A stretch of 64,000 nucleotides of DNA, from contig NC_135721.1 of the NCBI RefSeq assembly GCF_964656455.1, positions 88,454,754-88,518,753 on the forward strand. Reading direction: 5' to 3'. Within the stretch, counting starts at the first letter, position 1. Each line of letters begins with the position of its first letter. The notes beneath the pieces are model-generated. The model saw only the letters and a program-made list of their open reading frames with translations. It was not told the origin of the DNA and did not search any database. Positions 42,065-52,514 of this stretch are shown piece by piece. A program made the position numbers and the translations under genes. The DNA comes from Halichoerus grypus (Eukaryota > Chordata > Mammalia > Carnivora > Phocidae).

Positions 42065-44520
42065 GAAGTAGATTTGTCTGCAGTTCTTGGCCATTTTCTG
42101 TGCTTCTTAGAGGCAGAACAAGAATGCTGGTAAAAATATGATTGCTGCTGCTGGAGAGTAGCGCTCCATAACTCATCAATTGCTTGCTTTTCTGAGGTGA
42201 TTTCACAGTCTTCTCTGGCTACCACTGGCCACCTGATGAAAGAAAATAGCCAATTTCCCACCTCCTCCCATTCTTGCCCCCTCCACCCCCCACCCCCCAC
42301 CTCCATGGCCATGGCGTGTTCCTTTCCTTCCCTTTCCTCTCCTTTCAGACCAATGATTATGGCCCTGAATTTGATGAGGATGGCTGGTTAGGCCGGAGGG
42401 GTGCTTAGGAGCCCCTGGGCTGAGGCTCTTTCTCCCAAAGCAGATTACCATCATGTACTTGTTACCCTCCACCTACCTTGTTCCAGTCCATCTCTTCAGG
42501 TCTGCTTCGCTGCTAGATGTGGTCTGACCTGCAGGACAGCGAGACAGCCATGGGATAGAAAGGGTCGACAGGCCCCTGCACGAACAGTACTGTTTTCTTT
42601 TTTCCTCTTTGGCACATCTGTAGGTTATTTTTGAAGGAATATAAACATATCCATCTCCCCCAAGCTAAATCTCAGAGATCAACCAAAATCGAATACCATG
42701 TCAAACATCTGTCAGCCAGTGAACTGGCAAACAATAGGCCAACCCACAGAGAAAAAAATGAGATAGTACGCATTTCTCTTTATTGCTTAGGGAATTCTCT
42801 TTAGCTGTTGGCTACTGCATTGGTCCAGGAAAGCAAACTTACATTGGTTGTTGAGAATGAAAAAAAATCTTGAAAAAGGACGTCGAGGTTCATTGCACTC
42901 TCTAACTCACACAGACAGATTTAAAGGAAGAGAGCAACAGGGATAATTCTGATTAAATTCAATATTCCCATCTAGAGATTTTCTCTTTGTACCCTCACCA
43001 ATATTTAGAGAAAGAGCTATTTCGCTCAAAATATGTAACTGCCTGTGAACATATAGATATTATTAATGCTGGGAAGTGAATGTTTTCCAGCTGTCTTCCA
43101 TGAGAGAGGATTGTGCTAGGTGCCCAGAGAGAGCAGAAGTGGAGGCTGCATTCCTTCCCTCCAGGCACTGACCATGTCATTGAGAACCTGGCCATCTTGA
43201 GGCAGAGGGGGGTGGGGAGAAAGGGCACGACAGCAATGCTGCCCACAGTCACAGCACCTAAATAGGTTCAGTCCTGGTCCGGTGGCCGGACGGGAAAGCA
43301 AGTGCCGCTGTGAGCTCCAATTACCAGAGACAGAGATGCTCAGGTGCGAGCTGCCTAATTATGAAACCCAGGGCACGCAAGCTCTCATGAGACCGACCAA
43401 TGTTAAAGATACTGAAAAAAATAATTTTGGCAGCAAATTTAAACTCATATGAACTCCACTAGGAGCTTCAAATGTAGGAATGGAGTCTAGGCTTTCTTAA
43501 AAAACACAAAAAAAACTCAGCAACAACTACAAAAACCATTTGGATGCATTATTTCAAGCCAAATCATCATGCTAGTTTCACAAGTGTGTGTGAAAAACGA
43601 ATGCACATGAATAGGGCCTTTTAAATGCTCAGAATTAAGGCAAAAGATCACACAGTTGATAGTTTGGTAGATGGCAATAGTAAAAACAGTTGCTCTTTGT
43701 GGTATGCATCGGTTAAAAAGAAAAGTTGTATTTTCTAGTATCCTGCATCATGAAACTTTTTTCGAATGCAGCTATATTTTTTTTTCTTCAACTATGTTCA
43801 GTTTCTCTGAAAATAAAAATCTCAAGTGTGGTGAAGCTATTTTGCATCTTTTTCAATATAACATGCTTCCCATGTGATGGTGCAGAATTCATTTTGCATG
43901 GCCCCAGACCAAATCCCTCCAGTTCCTGTCCTCAGATACAGCAGAGCCATGTGTTTGGCACGTGACGTCCAGGCTGGTAGTAACACAGTGTTGCTGTCTG
44001 AAGATGCTTTCCGAGGGGACCGCAATGTGCATTGCACACCATGTCATCCCACCTGCCCTTCCTGTTTGGGGCTAAGGCCACAGATTCGTTCAAAGCCAAA
44101 TTGATATTCTTTTGAAAGAAGCATCTGGCTTTCTGGCAGCTCCACAGAAGTTATCTTGGTCATTTGAGAGTTTCTTCTGCATTTATCACATATTTTAGAT
44201 ATTGAAAGGATTCCTGGCATTTTAATGTCCCAATTTCTGGGCATGAGAAATGTGAAAAAGCTGAAGTCTGTTTGCACTTGCAAAGGCTCTTTGAAATTTG
44301 TAGTGCTGGCAAAAAAATCTTCCCTACTTAAAAAAAAAAAAATTTCTTTCAAGTTGTATCTTACCTACATTCATGGATAGTTTTTCTATTGCCTAATTTT
44401 AATATCCACAAATCTGGTATTTATGCTGGAGAGGAACATCAGTAGGAATTATAGAGAAGTGGTCTTTAAAAATATTCACTGAGAAAACTAAAATAACATT
44501 TTAGGTTTTTCTTAGTTTGA
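42065..44520. other. Single-copy DNA, no gene seen, candidate conserved segment
   Basis: About 2.4 kb without recognised transposons. A C-rich tract (42277-42300) could form a G-quadruplex on the minus strand. 43270-43480 ('ggtggccggacgggaaagc', 'gcctaattatgaaacccag') is a candidate conserved element. Open frames on both strands overlap and have no domain. Confidence 0.4.
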
Positions 44521-44524
44521 ATAT

Positions 44525-44594
44525 TTCAAAATTCAGTGATATTTATTGAACAGCTATGATATTCCAGGCAGTAGGTGCCATATCAGACACTTTG
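44525..44594 (-). mobile_element. L2 3'-end fragment, antisense, cut by an LTR
   Basis: 'gtgatatttattgaacagctatgatattccaggcag' is the reverse complement of the L2 end. The LTR that follows begins exactly where the match stops. Confidence 0.5.
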
Positions 44595-44988
44595 TGTATT
44601 AGTTAGCTTGGACTGCTGTAACAAATATACCATAGACTGGGGGACTTCAACAACAGACATTTATTTCTCACAGTTCTAGAGGCTGAAGTCCAAGATCAAG
44701 GTATCAGCAGATTTGATGTCTGGTGAGGTCCCTCTTCTTGGCTTACAGAAAGAAGGCTGCCTTTGGGCTGTCCTTACATGGAGAAGTGGGGAGAGAGGGG
44801 ATGTGGAGAGGGAGATGTGTCTGGTCTCTTTCTCTTCTTCTAAGGATACTAATCCCATCACAGGGGCTTCACTCTCATGACCTCTTCTAAACCTAATTAC
44901 TTCCCAAAGGCCTCTACAAATACCATCACATTGGAGGTTAGGTCTTCAACGTATGAATTTGGGAAGATACAAATAGTCCGTATGATCA
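44595..44988 (-). mobile_element. MaLR LTR (MST/MLT1 type), antisense
   Basis: Starts TGTATTAGTTAGCTTGGAC, then 'tttatttctcacagttctag', 'ctaatcccatcacaggggc', 'taattacttcccaaaggcc', 'ataccatcacattggaggttagg' and 'tcttcaacgtatgaatttgg'. Reverse complement of a MaLR LTR. Confidence 0.85.
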
Positions 44989-45083
44989 TGTTAGAAATTT
45001 CATCAAGTTCTTCATTATCAAATTTCAGAAAGCCTTCCCAGTCCAGGCCACTCACATTTCCATGTGACCCTTCCTTCTTTCTT

Positions 45084-45267
45084 TATTTTTTTAAAGATTT
45101 TATTTATTTATTTGAGAGAGAGCAAGAGAGAGCATGAGCAGGGGGAAGGGCAAAGGGAGAGGGACAAGCAGACCCCCCACTGAGCAGGAAGCCCGATGGA
45201 GGGCTCCATCCCTGGACCCTGGGATCATGACCTGAGCTGAAGGCAGACGCTTAACTGACTGAGCCCC
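45084..45267 (-). mobile_element. Can-SINE lacking the end of its head, minus orientation
   Basis: T-rich start, AAAGATTTTATTTATTTATTTG, body and 'gcttaactgactgagcccc', which stops before the usual 'acccaggcgcc'. The site duplication gtgacccttctttattt/gtgacccttccttctttctttattt differs by a short pyrimidine expansion. The lost 10-12 nt are the SINE's 5' terminus, a 5'-truncated insertion. Confidence 0.92.
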
Positions 45268-45489
45268 GTGACCCTTCTTTATTTTATTAAATAATTTATT
45301 CATGTTGTTTATTTTGTTAAATAATTTATTCATGTTGGATACCTTCAGCTAACTTTGATTACTTAATCATAATTTAGTGTACAACTGCTAAATATTTTTC
45401 TCTGTTTCCATTTATTTCTCAGTCATTAGATAGTTTCAGGCATGTGGATTGCCTCATCTGTAACTTGCTTTATCTGGCTCCTAGCCCAG

Positions 45490-46062
45490 TGTTCGTTTAG
45501 GAAACAAACACGTATTGTGGACCTATTGTGTGCCAGGCACAGGTTCCAGACACTGCACTAAAAAGAAACAGCTTTCCTCCTGGAACTCACATTTCAGTGA
45601 GCCAAACAACAGCTTTCAGATTAAAATATATTTGTGCTATAGAGAAAATAAAATGGGTGATAAGGGACATGGTAGAGGGTGCTTGCAGGTGGAGGACAAC
45701 AGTAATTAGGATGGCCAGGGAAGCCCCACTGATGAGGTGACATTTGACCTGAGATTTGAGAAGTTTACCACACAGAGGTCTTGGGGAAAAGCAAAGGAAA
45801 CTGCAGGGATGGGGGCTTTTCTCCTAGCTCATTCATGGGACAAAGAACAAAGAAAGAAGGCCGTGGGTGGGGTGAGTGATGGTGGGACAGGGCCAGGGGG
45901 CTGTCGAGGTTGTGGGATGGGGTGGGGGTGGCGTGGGGTGGGCTCAGAGAGTGGGCACTGGCTGGAGCTTTGGGGACAATAGCGAGGAGTTGGACATTTA
46001 TTCCAAATGCAGACGGAAGCCATGGGCGGGTTGAAAGCAGGAGAAAAATAGGATTTTATTAA
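45490..46062 (-). mobile_element. L2 LINE fragment, antisense
   Basis: 'cctattgtgtgccaggcac', 'gaggtgacatttgacctgag', 'tttattccaaatgcagacgg' and 'aagccatgggcgggttgaaagcagg' follow the reverse complement of L2. The 103-codon minus frame at 45829-46140 is a composition artefact. Confidence 0.75.
45914..45942 (+). other. G-quadruplex motif
   Basis: Five G runs (3, 4, 5, 4, 3) with loops of 2, 1, 6 and 1 nt, inside the antisense L2. Confidence 0.65.
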
Positions 46063-46064
46063 TG

Positions 46065-47553
46065 CTGCAGGTTTTTTCGGTAAATACCATGATGATAGTA
46101 GTATTGATAGTGGGTATATAATTACATGTAATAATAGCACGTGTACTTGCTATGATGTGAACACTCCCTCAGTCTGTGTGGTTGAAAACGAAAAGAAATG
46201 AGTAAGTGAATTATATCTCTCTGTGTTTCTAATGGTTTAATATTCATCATTTGGAGAAGATATATACATTTTTATCCATGTGTAGGCATAAATTGTTCAT
46301 TTGAATAGGGCATGCCAATTTTAGCTAGGGTCTCCTCTTAATTTTGATTGTATATCCCTTGTGGCTACATGTCAAAATATGACACATCAGCATAAGCCAA
46401 CCTGGATTTAATGAATAGGAAACCATGGAATTTATATGATTTGGGGGCACATGGGTGCTTTTCTAATGCCAATTCCAAGGATAAGTGGCATGGAGGTTAT
46501 TTGATTAATTGGACAAGCATAAACTCTAGGTTCAGCTGCCTGCCTGTCATCTGAACACAAAACATTGAAGATTAGTTGACTTAGCACTCCAGAATTAAAA
46601 TCATGATACTTCTTTTACTGTTAACAGAATATTTTGCTTAGCTTTACACTCTCTTTTGGATAAGCACTGACAGTACCCTGAATATATAATTTTTACTTAC
46701 AAGCCAGGTATTTTCCAAGATGTATTTCAAAAATACTCTGCTCCCTGAAGTTCAAGTGTAGTCAAAGCCATACCTTTGAGATGAGACCTGGTTCCTAGTT
46801 TCTGGTTGCACCTATGTGCTGCTTTTGTGGAACTGGAGAATACCATATGCTCAGGAGGCGCTTCCTGAACGCCTTTGCTGACATCTTCCTGGCAGAGCCT
46901 TCAATGAATAGGAACACGACTTTTGTCCTCAAGAAATTGTGCATTTGCACATAGTTTTAGCTCGGTGTGGCTTTATTTTGGAAGACCCAGAGACCCAGAT
47001 TGGTTTAGCTTTCAAGGTGATGAAGAGGGAGGCTGGAACCCGGATGAGAATCTGACCGGGCTGATATGATCCTGAGTGCCACCCTGACCCCCTGGGATGA
47101 TGCGGCCCTTGGCCTGAAGAGCTGCACTTTTCTGTTTACTTTACAAATCCTAATAACGTGGGGGTCGGGGAGATACAGTTAAAAAACTGGCCACAATATG
47201 AGACAGACTACAGTTGGAACACAGGTCCTGACCCTGTCACAAAGCACATTCTCCAACTGATTGAGGTTTTCACCCTTCTTGTTCTCCTTCGAGGGTTTAT
47301 CCAGGTGGGGCTCTCTCCTCTCAGGGGGATTTGTCCTATCATCGATCAGTCTGACTTCCCAGCTGGCCCGGCAAGACGCCACTTCCCAAGCCCTGAAACT
47401 GTGTTTCCTAACACTGCTTTTGCTTGTGATTGTCCATGAGAAAATCCTTTGAAGAAAAGGCAGGCCTGTAAGTATCAGGTGAATGAAACAGGTGCTTGAG
47501 CACCCCAGATCTGCGGTGCTCTTGCCAGGCAGGTGTGTCAGATCTGGTGATGC
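46065..47553. other. Single-copy DNA, no gene seen
   Basis: No transposon was recognised. The 127-codon minus frame (47179-47562) overlaps two plus frames and has no domain. Confidence 0.4.
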
Positions 47554-47567
47554 TGACAGCAATTTTA

Positions 47568-47813
47568 TTTTATTTTTTATTTTATTTTATTTTTTTAAAC
47601 TTTTTTCTTTTTTTAAAGATTTTATTTATTCATTTGAGACAGAGATACAGAGAGAGAGAGAGAGAGCATGAGCAGGGAGAGAGGCAGAGGGAGAGGGAGA
47701 AGCAGGCTCCCCGCTGAGCCAGGAGCCCGATGTGGGGCTCGATCCCAGGACCCCGGGATCATGACCTGAGCCGAAGGCAGACGCTCAACCATCTGAGCCA
47801 CCCAGGCGCCCCT
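47568..47813 (-). mobile_element. Can-SINE with an expanded TTTTA tail, minus orientation
   Basis: (TTTTA)n and T-rich run (47565-47617), AAAGATTTTATTTATTCATTTG, body and reversed head 'ctgagccacccaggcgcccc'. A perfect 14-bp duplication, tgacagcaatttta, is at 47554-47567 and 47814-47827. Confidence 0.95.
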
Positions 47814-48114
47814 TGACAGCAATTTTAAACACTGCCTCAACATCCTGCTCTCCTCAGGGGTTCGTGGTGGTCCTCTGGTGTAACTGATAAGGATGTAAAA
47901 CTAGAACATTTTCTCCTACTGCTAGTGACTACAAAAGGGGTCTCTTATACATTATTTTCCTTTACTGGTGAGAGGGAGGTCTCCAGGAGCATTTGGAACT
48001 TCTGCAACTCACTCATGTATATTGGCTGAAATAGTAAAATCATTGCATCTCAGCTAGACTGAACTCTTTCTCGGAGCAAAGGAATGCTGTGATCATTGGG
48101 GTGGAGCTCTTTGT

Positions 48115-48440
48115 GCAGAGTACTGTATCAGGGACTCAGGGGAAATGGCACTCCAAGTAATTTGTCACATTTTCTTTCAGGAGATTACAGTCTGATGGGA
48201 GAGGTTGTAAGGAACAATTACCAGAGTGCTTAATAACATTGGGCACACAGGGCCCAAATGACTACAGATTTAGAGAGGTCCAGCAGAAAACATAAGGACA
48301 GAGAAACATATCGGGGGGAGGTCAGGAGACTGTGGTCAGGGAGGAGAAGCGCTCTATGAAGGAAATGACAAGGGTTGAGAGGGTTATGGGTCATGCAGGT
48401 AGATGGAATCCCACTTAGAAAGCATGGCAGATACAGTTGT
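48115..48440 (-). mobile_element. L2 LINE fragment, antisense
   Basis: 'caggagattacagtctgatggg', 'gctctatgaaggaaatgac' and 'gtggtcagggaggagaag' match the reverse complement of L2. Confidence 0.6.
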
Positions 48441-48544
48441 TGGGTTTGAAATGGGCGGTAGCATTGAAGCAGATGTTTGCTAAGCTGAAGTATTAGAAAT
48501 CTCCATATTTGAGATTTCTGTGAATTAGAACAGTTGAGATGAGA

Positions 48545-49110
48545 ACTTAATTTAACAAACATTTATTCCGTGCCCCTTTGAGCTAGGTATTGAGCTAGGT
48601 TCTGGGGAGAACAGCGATGAATACGTGCCCCAGAATTCAGAGTCTCCTGGGGGAGGGAGAAAATGGAAACTAATCTGCTGGATGTGAGCCCAAGGCACCT
48701 GGAGCAAGGAGGAGGCAGCAGTGGGTTATGTCAGGGACTGCTTCCTAGAGCAGAGGGACCTTCCAGCAGAGCTGACAGTGAATGGGAGGTGGGGAAAGAG
48801 ACGGAAGAGGAATTTCAAGTTAAGTAAGAAGGTTAGCAAAGGTGTGTGCGTGAAAAGGAACACGATGCCTTGGGGAGCAGTCCCATGTGTCTGCTATATG
48901 GACGCATGCAGGAAGGTAACTTCTGTAGAACTAAGGAGGGAGGCAGGTAGGTCAGCCCCGGTGGGGAGAGGCTTTTCGTCATGCTAAGGCTTCTGGACAT
49001 GCTCAGGCCTGCAAGAAAATATTTGAAGGCGTGTGAATTTAATAGGATAGTTCCTGGTTACGAGGAAGCCATTGTAGATTTTTGAGCAGGAAAATGACAT
49101 AATGAAGGTG
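48545..49110 (-). mobile_element. Second L2 LINE fragment, antisense
   Basis: Starts with 'acaaacatttattccgtgcccc', then 'tggttatgtcagggactgcttcc'-like text, and ends with 'gaggaagccattgtagatttttgagcaggaaaatgacat'. This is the L2 order in reverse. It follows another antisense L2 closely. Confidence 0.7.
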
Positions 49111-49114
49111 GTAT

Positions 49115-49320
49115 TTCATTTAACTAATTTAAAATGTAAACACTGTTATAATAGTTTTCTCTCATAAAAAGTAAGATAGATTAATTGCAGAAAAATTCAA
49201 AAGTAGAGAAACTATAAAGAAGAAAATAGACATGTTGCATAATCCCATGACCCATTTGTAAAAATTAAGCCATTTGAATGCTTTGTTACATTTCAGTCTT
49301 TTCTATGCATAGATGTGGCA
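49115..49320 (-). mobile_element. Old L1M/HAL1-like fragment, antisense
   Basis: 'aattgcagaaaaattcaaaagtagagaaac', 'taatcccatgacccatttg' and 'tttcagtcttttctatgc' resemble the reverse complement of an old L1 3' region. Confidence 0.5.
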
Positions 49321-49324
49321 CTGG

Positions 49325-50115
49325 TCAAATCATGGGAAGATTTTGGACTGGTACCCAGCCTCTTTTATCCCCCAACCACAAGCCGTGTGATGTCTTTCAC
49401 TTGCTCTCTCCAATGCTTATAAAATGCGTGAGAAATAACATCAAAGCTCTCTTTGTATTGTTAATCCACAAAACGGTTGACATTGTTTACTCTTTTCTGT
49501 GTCTTTCTGTAAGACGCTTTTTGCAGCTCTTCTCTTTTTGATATGTACATACTTGTACGTTGTTTTGGGGGGTATTGATATCTCCAGATTGTTTTTCAAT
49601 TTGAGGAAAATTTAAGTCAATTTGATGGATGCTGGAAGGCTGGAATCCTGGGGGGAATGAAATAAGGGGCCACACGGTCTCTGGCTGAAATCTTTGGGAG
49701 TAAAACCACACGACAGCCTTAGTGTGGTGGGAAAGTAGGCAGGGCGTAGGTACAGTTGCTCAACTGGGGTGTCCATGGGTGCCTCCACTGGGTCCTGTGT
49801 CCTCTGGAGGACCACACGGGGGGCTGATGGTCCTTCTCTTCTTCTGTCTTGGACCTCACGGCAGAATTATTCCTGTATTGTATTTGCCTTTCTCTCCCTC
49901 TCTCTCTCTCTCTTTTTGTCTTCCCTTAATGACTTTATGAGGATTTTTTTTGGGGGGGGGGTGAGAAGAAATAAGGCCTAGAGTTTTATAGTTTGAAATA
50001 CTGATTTTGAAAGTATTTCTTCTACCCAAGCCATTTCAGAGTCTACAGAGACCCAGATCGAACAATAACAAAACAAAACAAAAACCCCAAAACACTCCAA
50101 GCTGAAGTTGAGAGT
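49325..50115. other. Single-copy DNA with a (CT)n and G run
   Basis: (CT)n lies at 49887-49912 and a G run at 49949-49961. No gene was recognised. Confidence 0.4.
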
Positions 50116-50711
50116 GCTGTTCTTGACTTTTATATTTATGAAATGTGTGTAATTCATATTTGCACCTTCCCCCCATATTTGGATCATCGCCAATATAGTT
50201 TCGAATCTTCCATTTTCACTAATATTGTGGGCATTTATCATTACATATCATTACATTTTCCTTGAAAACAGATTCCTAATACTCAATTACATGAATGTAC
50301 CATAACTCGTTTAGCCATCCTCCTATTGGACATTTAGGGTTTTTTCTCTTAATATTTTAGCTGTTACACGAACATGTGCAATGGTGACCATTCTTGTATA
50401 GAAGTCATTGCACATATTGCCAATAATTCCTGATTGGAGTATGTCAGCTTTTATGTAGTTCTTGATATATTGCCAAATTTCCCTTTAGAAAGACTTGACC
50501 TGTTTTGCTACCAGCAGGAGCATATGAGACCTCCTGCTGCCCTGTACAGTTGTCTGTATTGAGGATTATACTTTTTAGTTCTGTGCCTATTTGGTAGGGA
50601 AAAGTGGTATTTCTTTATTATTTATTTTTTTCTTTTTAAAAAGTACTGGTGATTTGCTCTTTTTTTTACATGTTTGGTTATTTTTGTTTCTCCCTGTCTC
50701 TCTTTTATTTT

Positions 50712-50894
50712 TTTTAATTTTTAGAAAAGATTTTATTTATTTATTTGACAGAGAGCGCAAGCAGGCGGTGCAGTAGGCAGAGGGAGAGGGAGAAGGAGGT
50801 TCTCCACTGAGCAGAGAGCCCAACATGGGGCTCGATCCCAGGACCCTGAGCCGAAGGCAGACACTTAATTGACTAAGACACCCGGGCAACCCCC
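50712..50894 (-). mobile_element. Can-SINE with an internal deletion, minus orientation
   Basis: T-rich start, AAAAGATTTTATTTATTTATTTG, body, then 'cccaggaccctgagccgaagg', so the usual 'gggatcatgacc' is missing. The head is diverged ('gacacccgggcaacccc'). Confidence 0.9.
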
Positions 50895-51241
50895 CTCTCT
50901 TATTTTTATATTTTTTGTCACTTAGTGTTCATGCCCTCACTCACTTTTATCTGACTTTTAAAACCATTTTCTATATTTATAAGAAATCTTTATATATAGA
51001 ATAAAACTATTACCCCTTTTCTTATATGTTTTACATCTTCTCTCAGTTTATCTTTAATCTTTTGAAGATAAATTTGTGGGAATTTTATGATGTATAGAAG
51101 CGTATAATTTCTACATGATCAAATCTGTCAAATTTTTTCTCATTCTCTTTCATTGCTTTAATGACTAGGAATGCCAGCCCCTTCTTAGATCACAGAAATA
51201 TTTATATTTTCTTTTTGTTGTTTTATTGTTGCTTCATTTTA

Positions 51242-51434
51242 TTTTTTTTTAAGGTTTTATTTATTTGAGAGAGAGAAAGAGAGAGAGCTGGGGGAGGAGC
51301 AGAGGGAGAGGGACAAGCAGACTCTGTGCTGAATGTGGAGCATGACACAGGGCTCAATCTCATGACCCTGAGATCACGACCTGAGCTGAAAGCAAGAGCC
51401 GGAGGCCTAACCGACTGAGCTACCCAGGTGCCCC
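51242..51434 (-). mobile_element. Older-type Can-SINE, minus orientation
   Basis: T run, AAGGTTTTATTTATTTGAGAG, 'gctgaatgtggagcatgac', 'ctcatgaccctgagatcacg', reversed head 'ctgagctacccaggtgcccc'. A perfect 18-bp duplication, tattgttgcttcatttta, is at 51224-51241 and 51435-51452. Confidence 0.95.
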
Positions 51435-51534
51435 TATTGTTGCTTCATTTTAAAGCAATTATTCTTCAAACTGTTAGAATTTATTTTTGAATATGTTATG
51501 AGTAGGATAAAATATTTTCTTTCCCAAATACTGT

Positions 51535-52025
51535 ACTTATCCTAAAACCCAAAAATGGATCTGTAATGATATATTAGGTTTTTAAAAAGCTGGTAAAGTA
51601 ATAATGGCCTAGGACAGTATATGGGGCAACCCAAGAATTATTAAATAGAAGGAATTGAATGTAGCATGTGGACGGCAGGCACTTCAAACCTACGGCATTG
51701 TAAGGATGGTGGCACCATCCATCTTAATGGGGAATTCATGGTGGAGGAGACCCTCCGCAGGAAAGAGTTTGATAAATTTTCTTCAGCACTTTATTTTTCA
51801 GAGCCCTGGCACACACGTTCAATTTTGATTAGAACCATATCATTGGTCTCTTTCAGTGGATGGAACATCTTTGTGAGCCAAGATGTAGATTAAGTGTAGA
51901 TTAAGGGACAGAGGGGAAATCTGGACCTTTGAAAGCTGTATTCCTTGAAATTTCCTCATTGCTACACCACCCCCATTCCAAGAATGCTTCTTTACTCACA
52001 ACTTACCTTTGTAACATACTTATGG
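51535..52025. other. Single-copy DNA
   Basis: A 75-codon plus frame (51666-51893) has no recognised domain. No repeat was seen. Confidence 0.4.
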
Positions 52026-52029
52026 GTAA

Positions 52030-52180
52030 CAGATAATTTTCATACCTGTTCATTCACTTGGTTCTCACAACGACCCAGTGTAGAAGGCATGCGTGCATTA
52101 TTATTATGTCCTTGTTTTTAGAGATTTGAAAACTTACACCAAAAGACATTAGGTGCCTAAGGTCACACAAAGAATATATG
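52030..52180 (-). mobile_element. MIR SINE fragment, antisense
   Basis: 'cacttggttctcacaacgaccc', 'cattattattatgtccttg', 'taggtgcctaaggtcacac' match the reverse complement of MIR. Confidence 0.68.
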
Positions 52181-52184
52181 TTTT

Positions 52185-52275
52185 CCTGTTCTTTCATTGA
52201 ATAAATACTCATCAAGGGCCCGTGGTTTGCTGAGCATTGTTAGGTACTGAGGATACATAGAAGGGAAGGTTCTTG
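52185..52275 (-). mobile_element. L2 3'-end fragment, antisense
   Basis: 'ttcattgaataaatactcatcaaggg' and 'tgctgagcattgttaggtactgaggatacatag' match the reversed L2 end. A Can-SINE lies immediately to its right. Confidence 0.55.
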
Positions 52276-52280
52276 TTCTT

Positions 52281-52494
52281 TTTTTTTTTTTTTTAAAGAT
52301 TTTATTTATTTATTTGACACAGAGAGAGAGAGAGATCACAAGTAGGCAGACAGGCAGGCAGGCAGGCAGAGGGAGAGGGAAAAGCAGGTTCCCCACTGAG
52401 CACAGAGGCCCATGCGGGGCTCGATCCCAGGACACCAGGATCATGACCTGAGCCAAAGGCAGATGCTCAACTGACTGAGCCACTCAGGTGCCCC
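52281..52494 (-). mobile_element. Can-SINE with a (GGCA)n stretch, minus orientation
   Basis: Poly(T), AAAGATTTTATTTATTTATTTG, then 'tcacaagtaggcagacaggc' followed by four or more GGCA units (52348-52368), and the reversed head 'ctgagccactcaggtgcccc'. A perfect 18-bp duplication, gggaaggttcttgttctt, is at 52263-52280 and 52495-52512. The AAGTAGGCAGA body differs from the other copies. Confidence 0.96.
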
Positions 52495-52514
52495 GGGAAG
52501 GTTCTTGTTCTTAA

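Larger units (their letters stand above)
50120..51530 (-). mobile_element. Old L1M sequence, antisense, split by two Can-SINEs
   Basis: 50120-50600: 'ttttccttgaaaacagattcc', 'catcctcctattggacattt', 'tattgccaaatttccctttag', 'gctaccagcaggagcatatgag'. 50895-51240 continues with 'aaatctttatatatagaat' and 'catgatcaaatctgtcaaat'. Both are T-rich strands of old L1 ORF2 in reverse. Confidence 0.6.
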
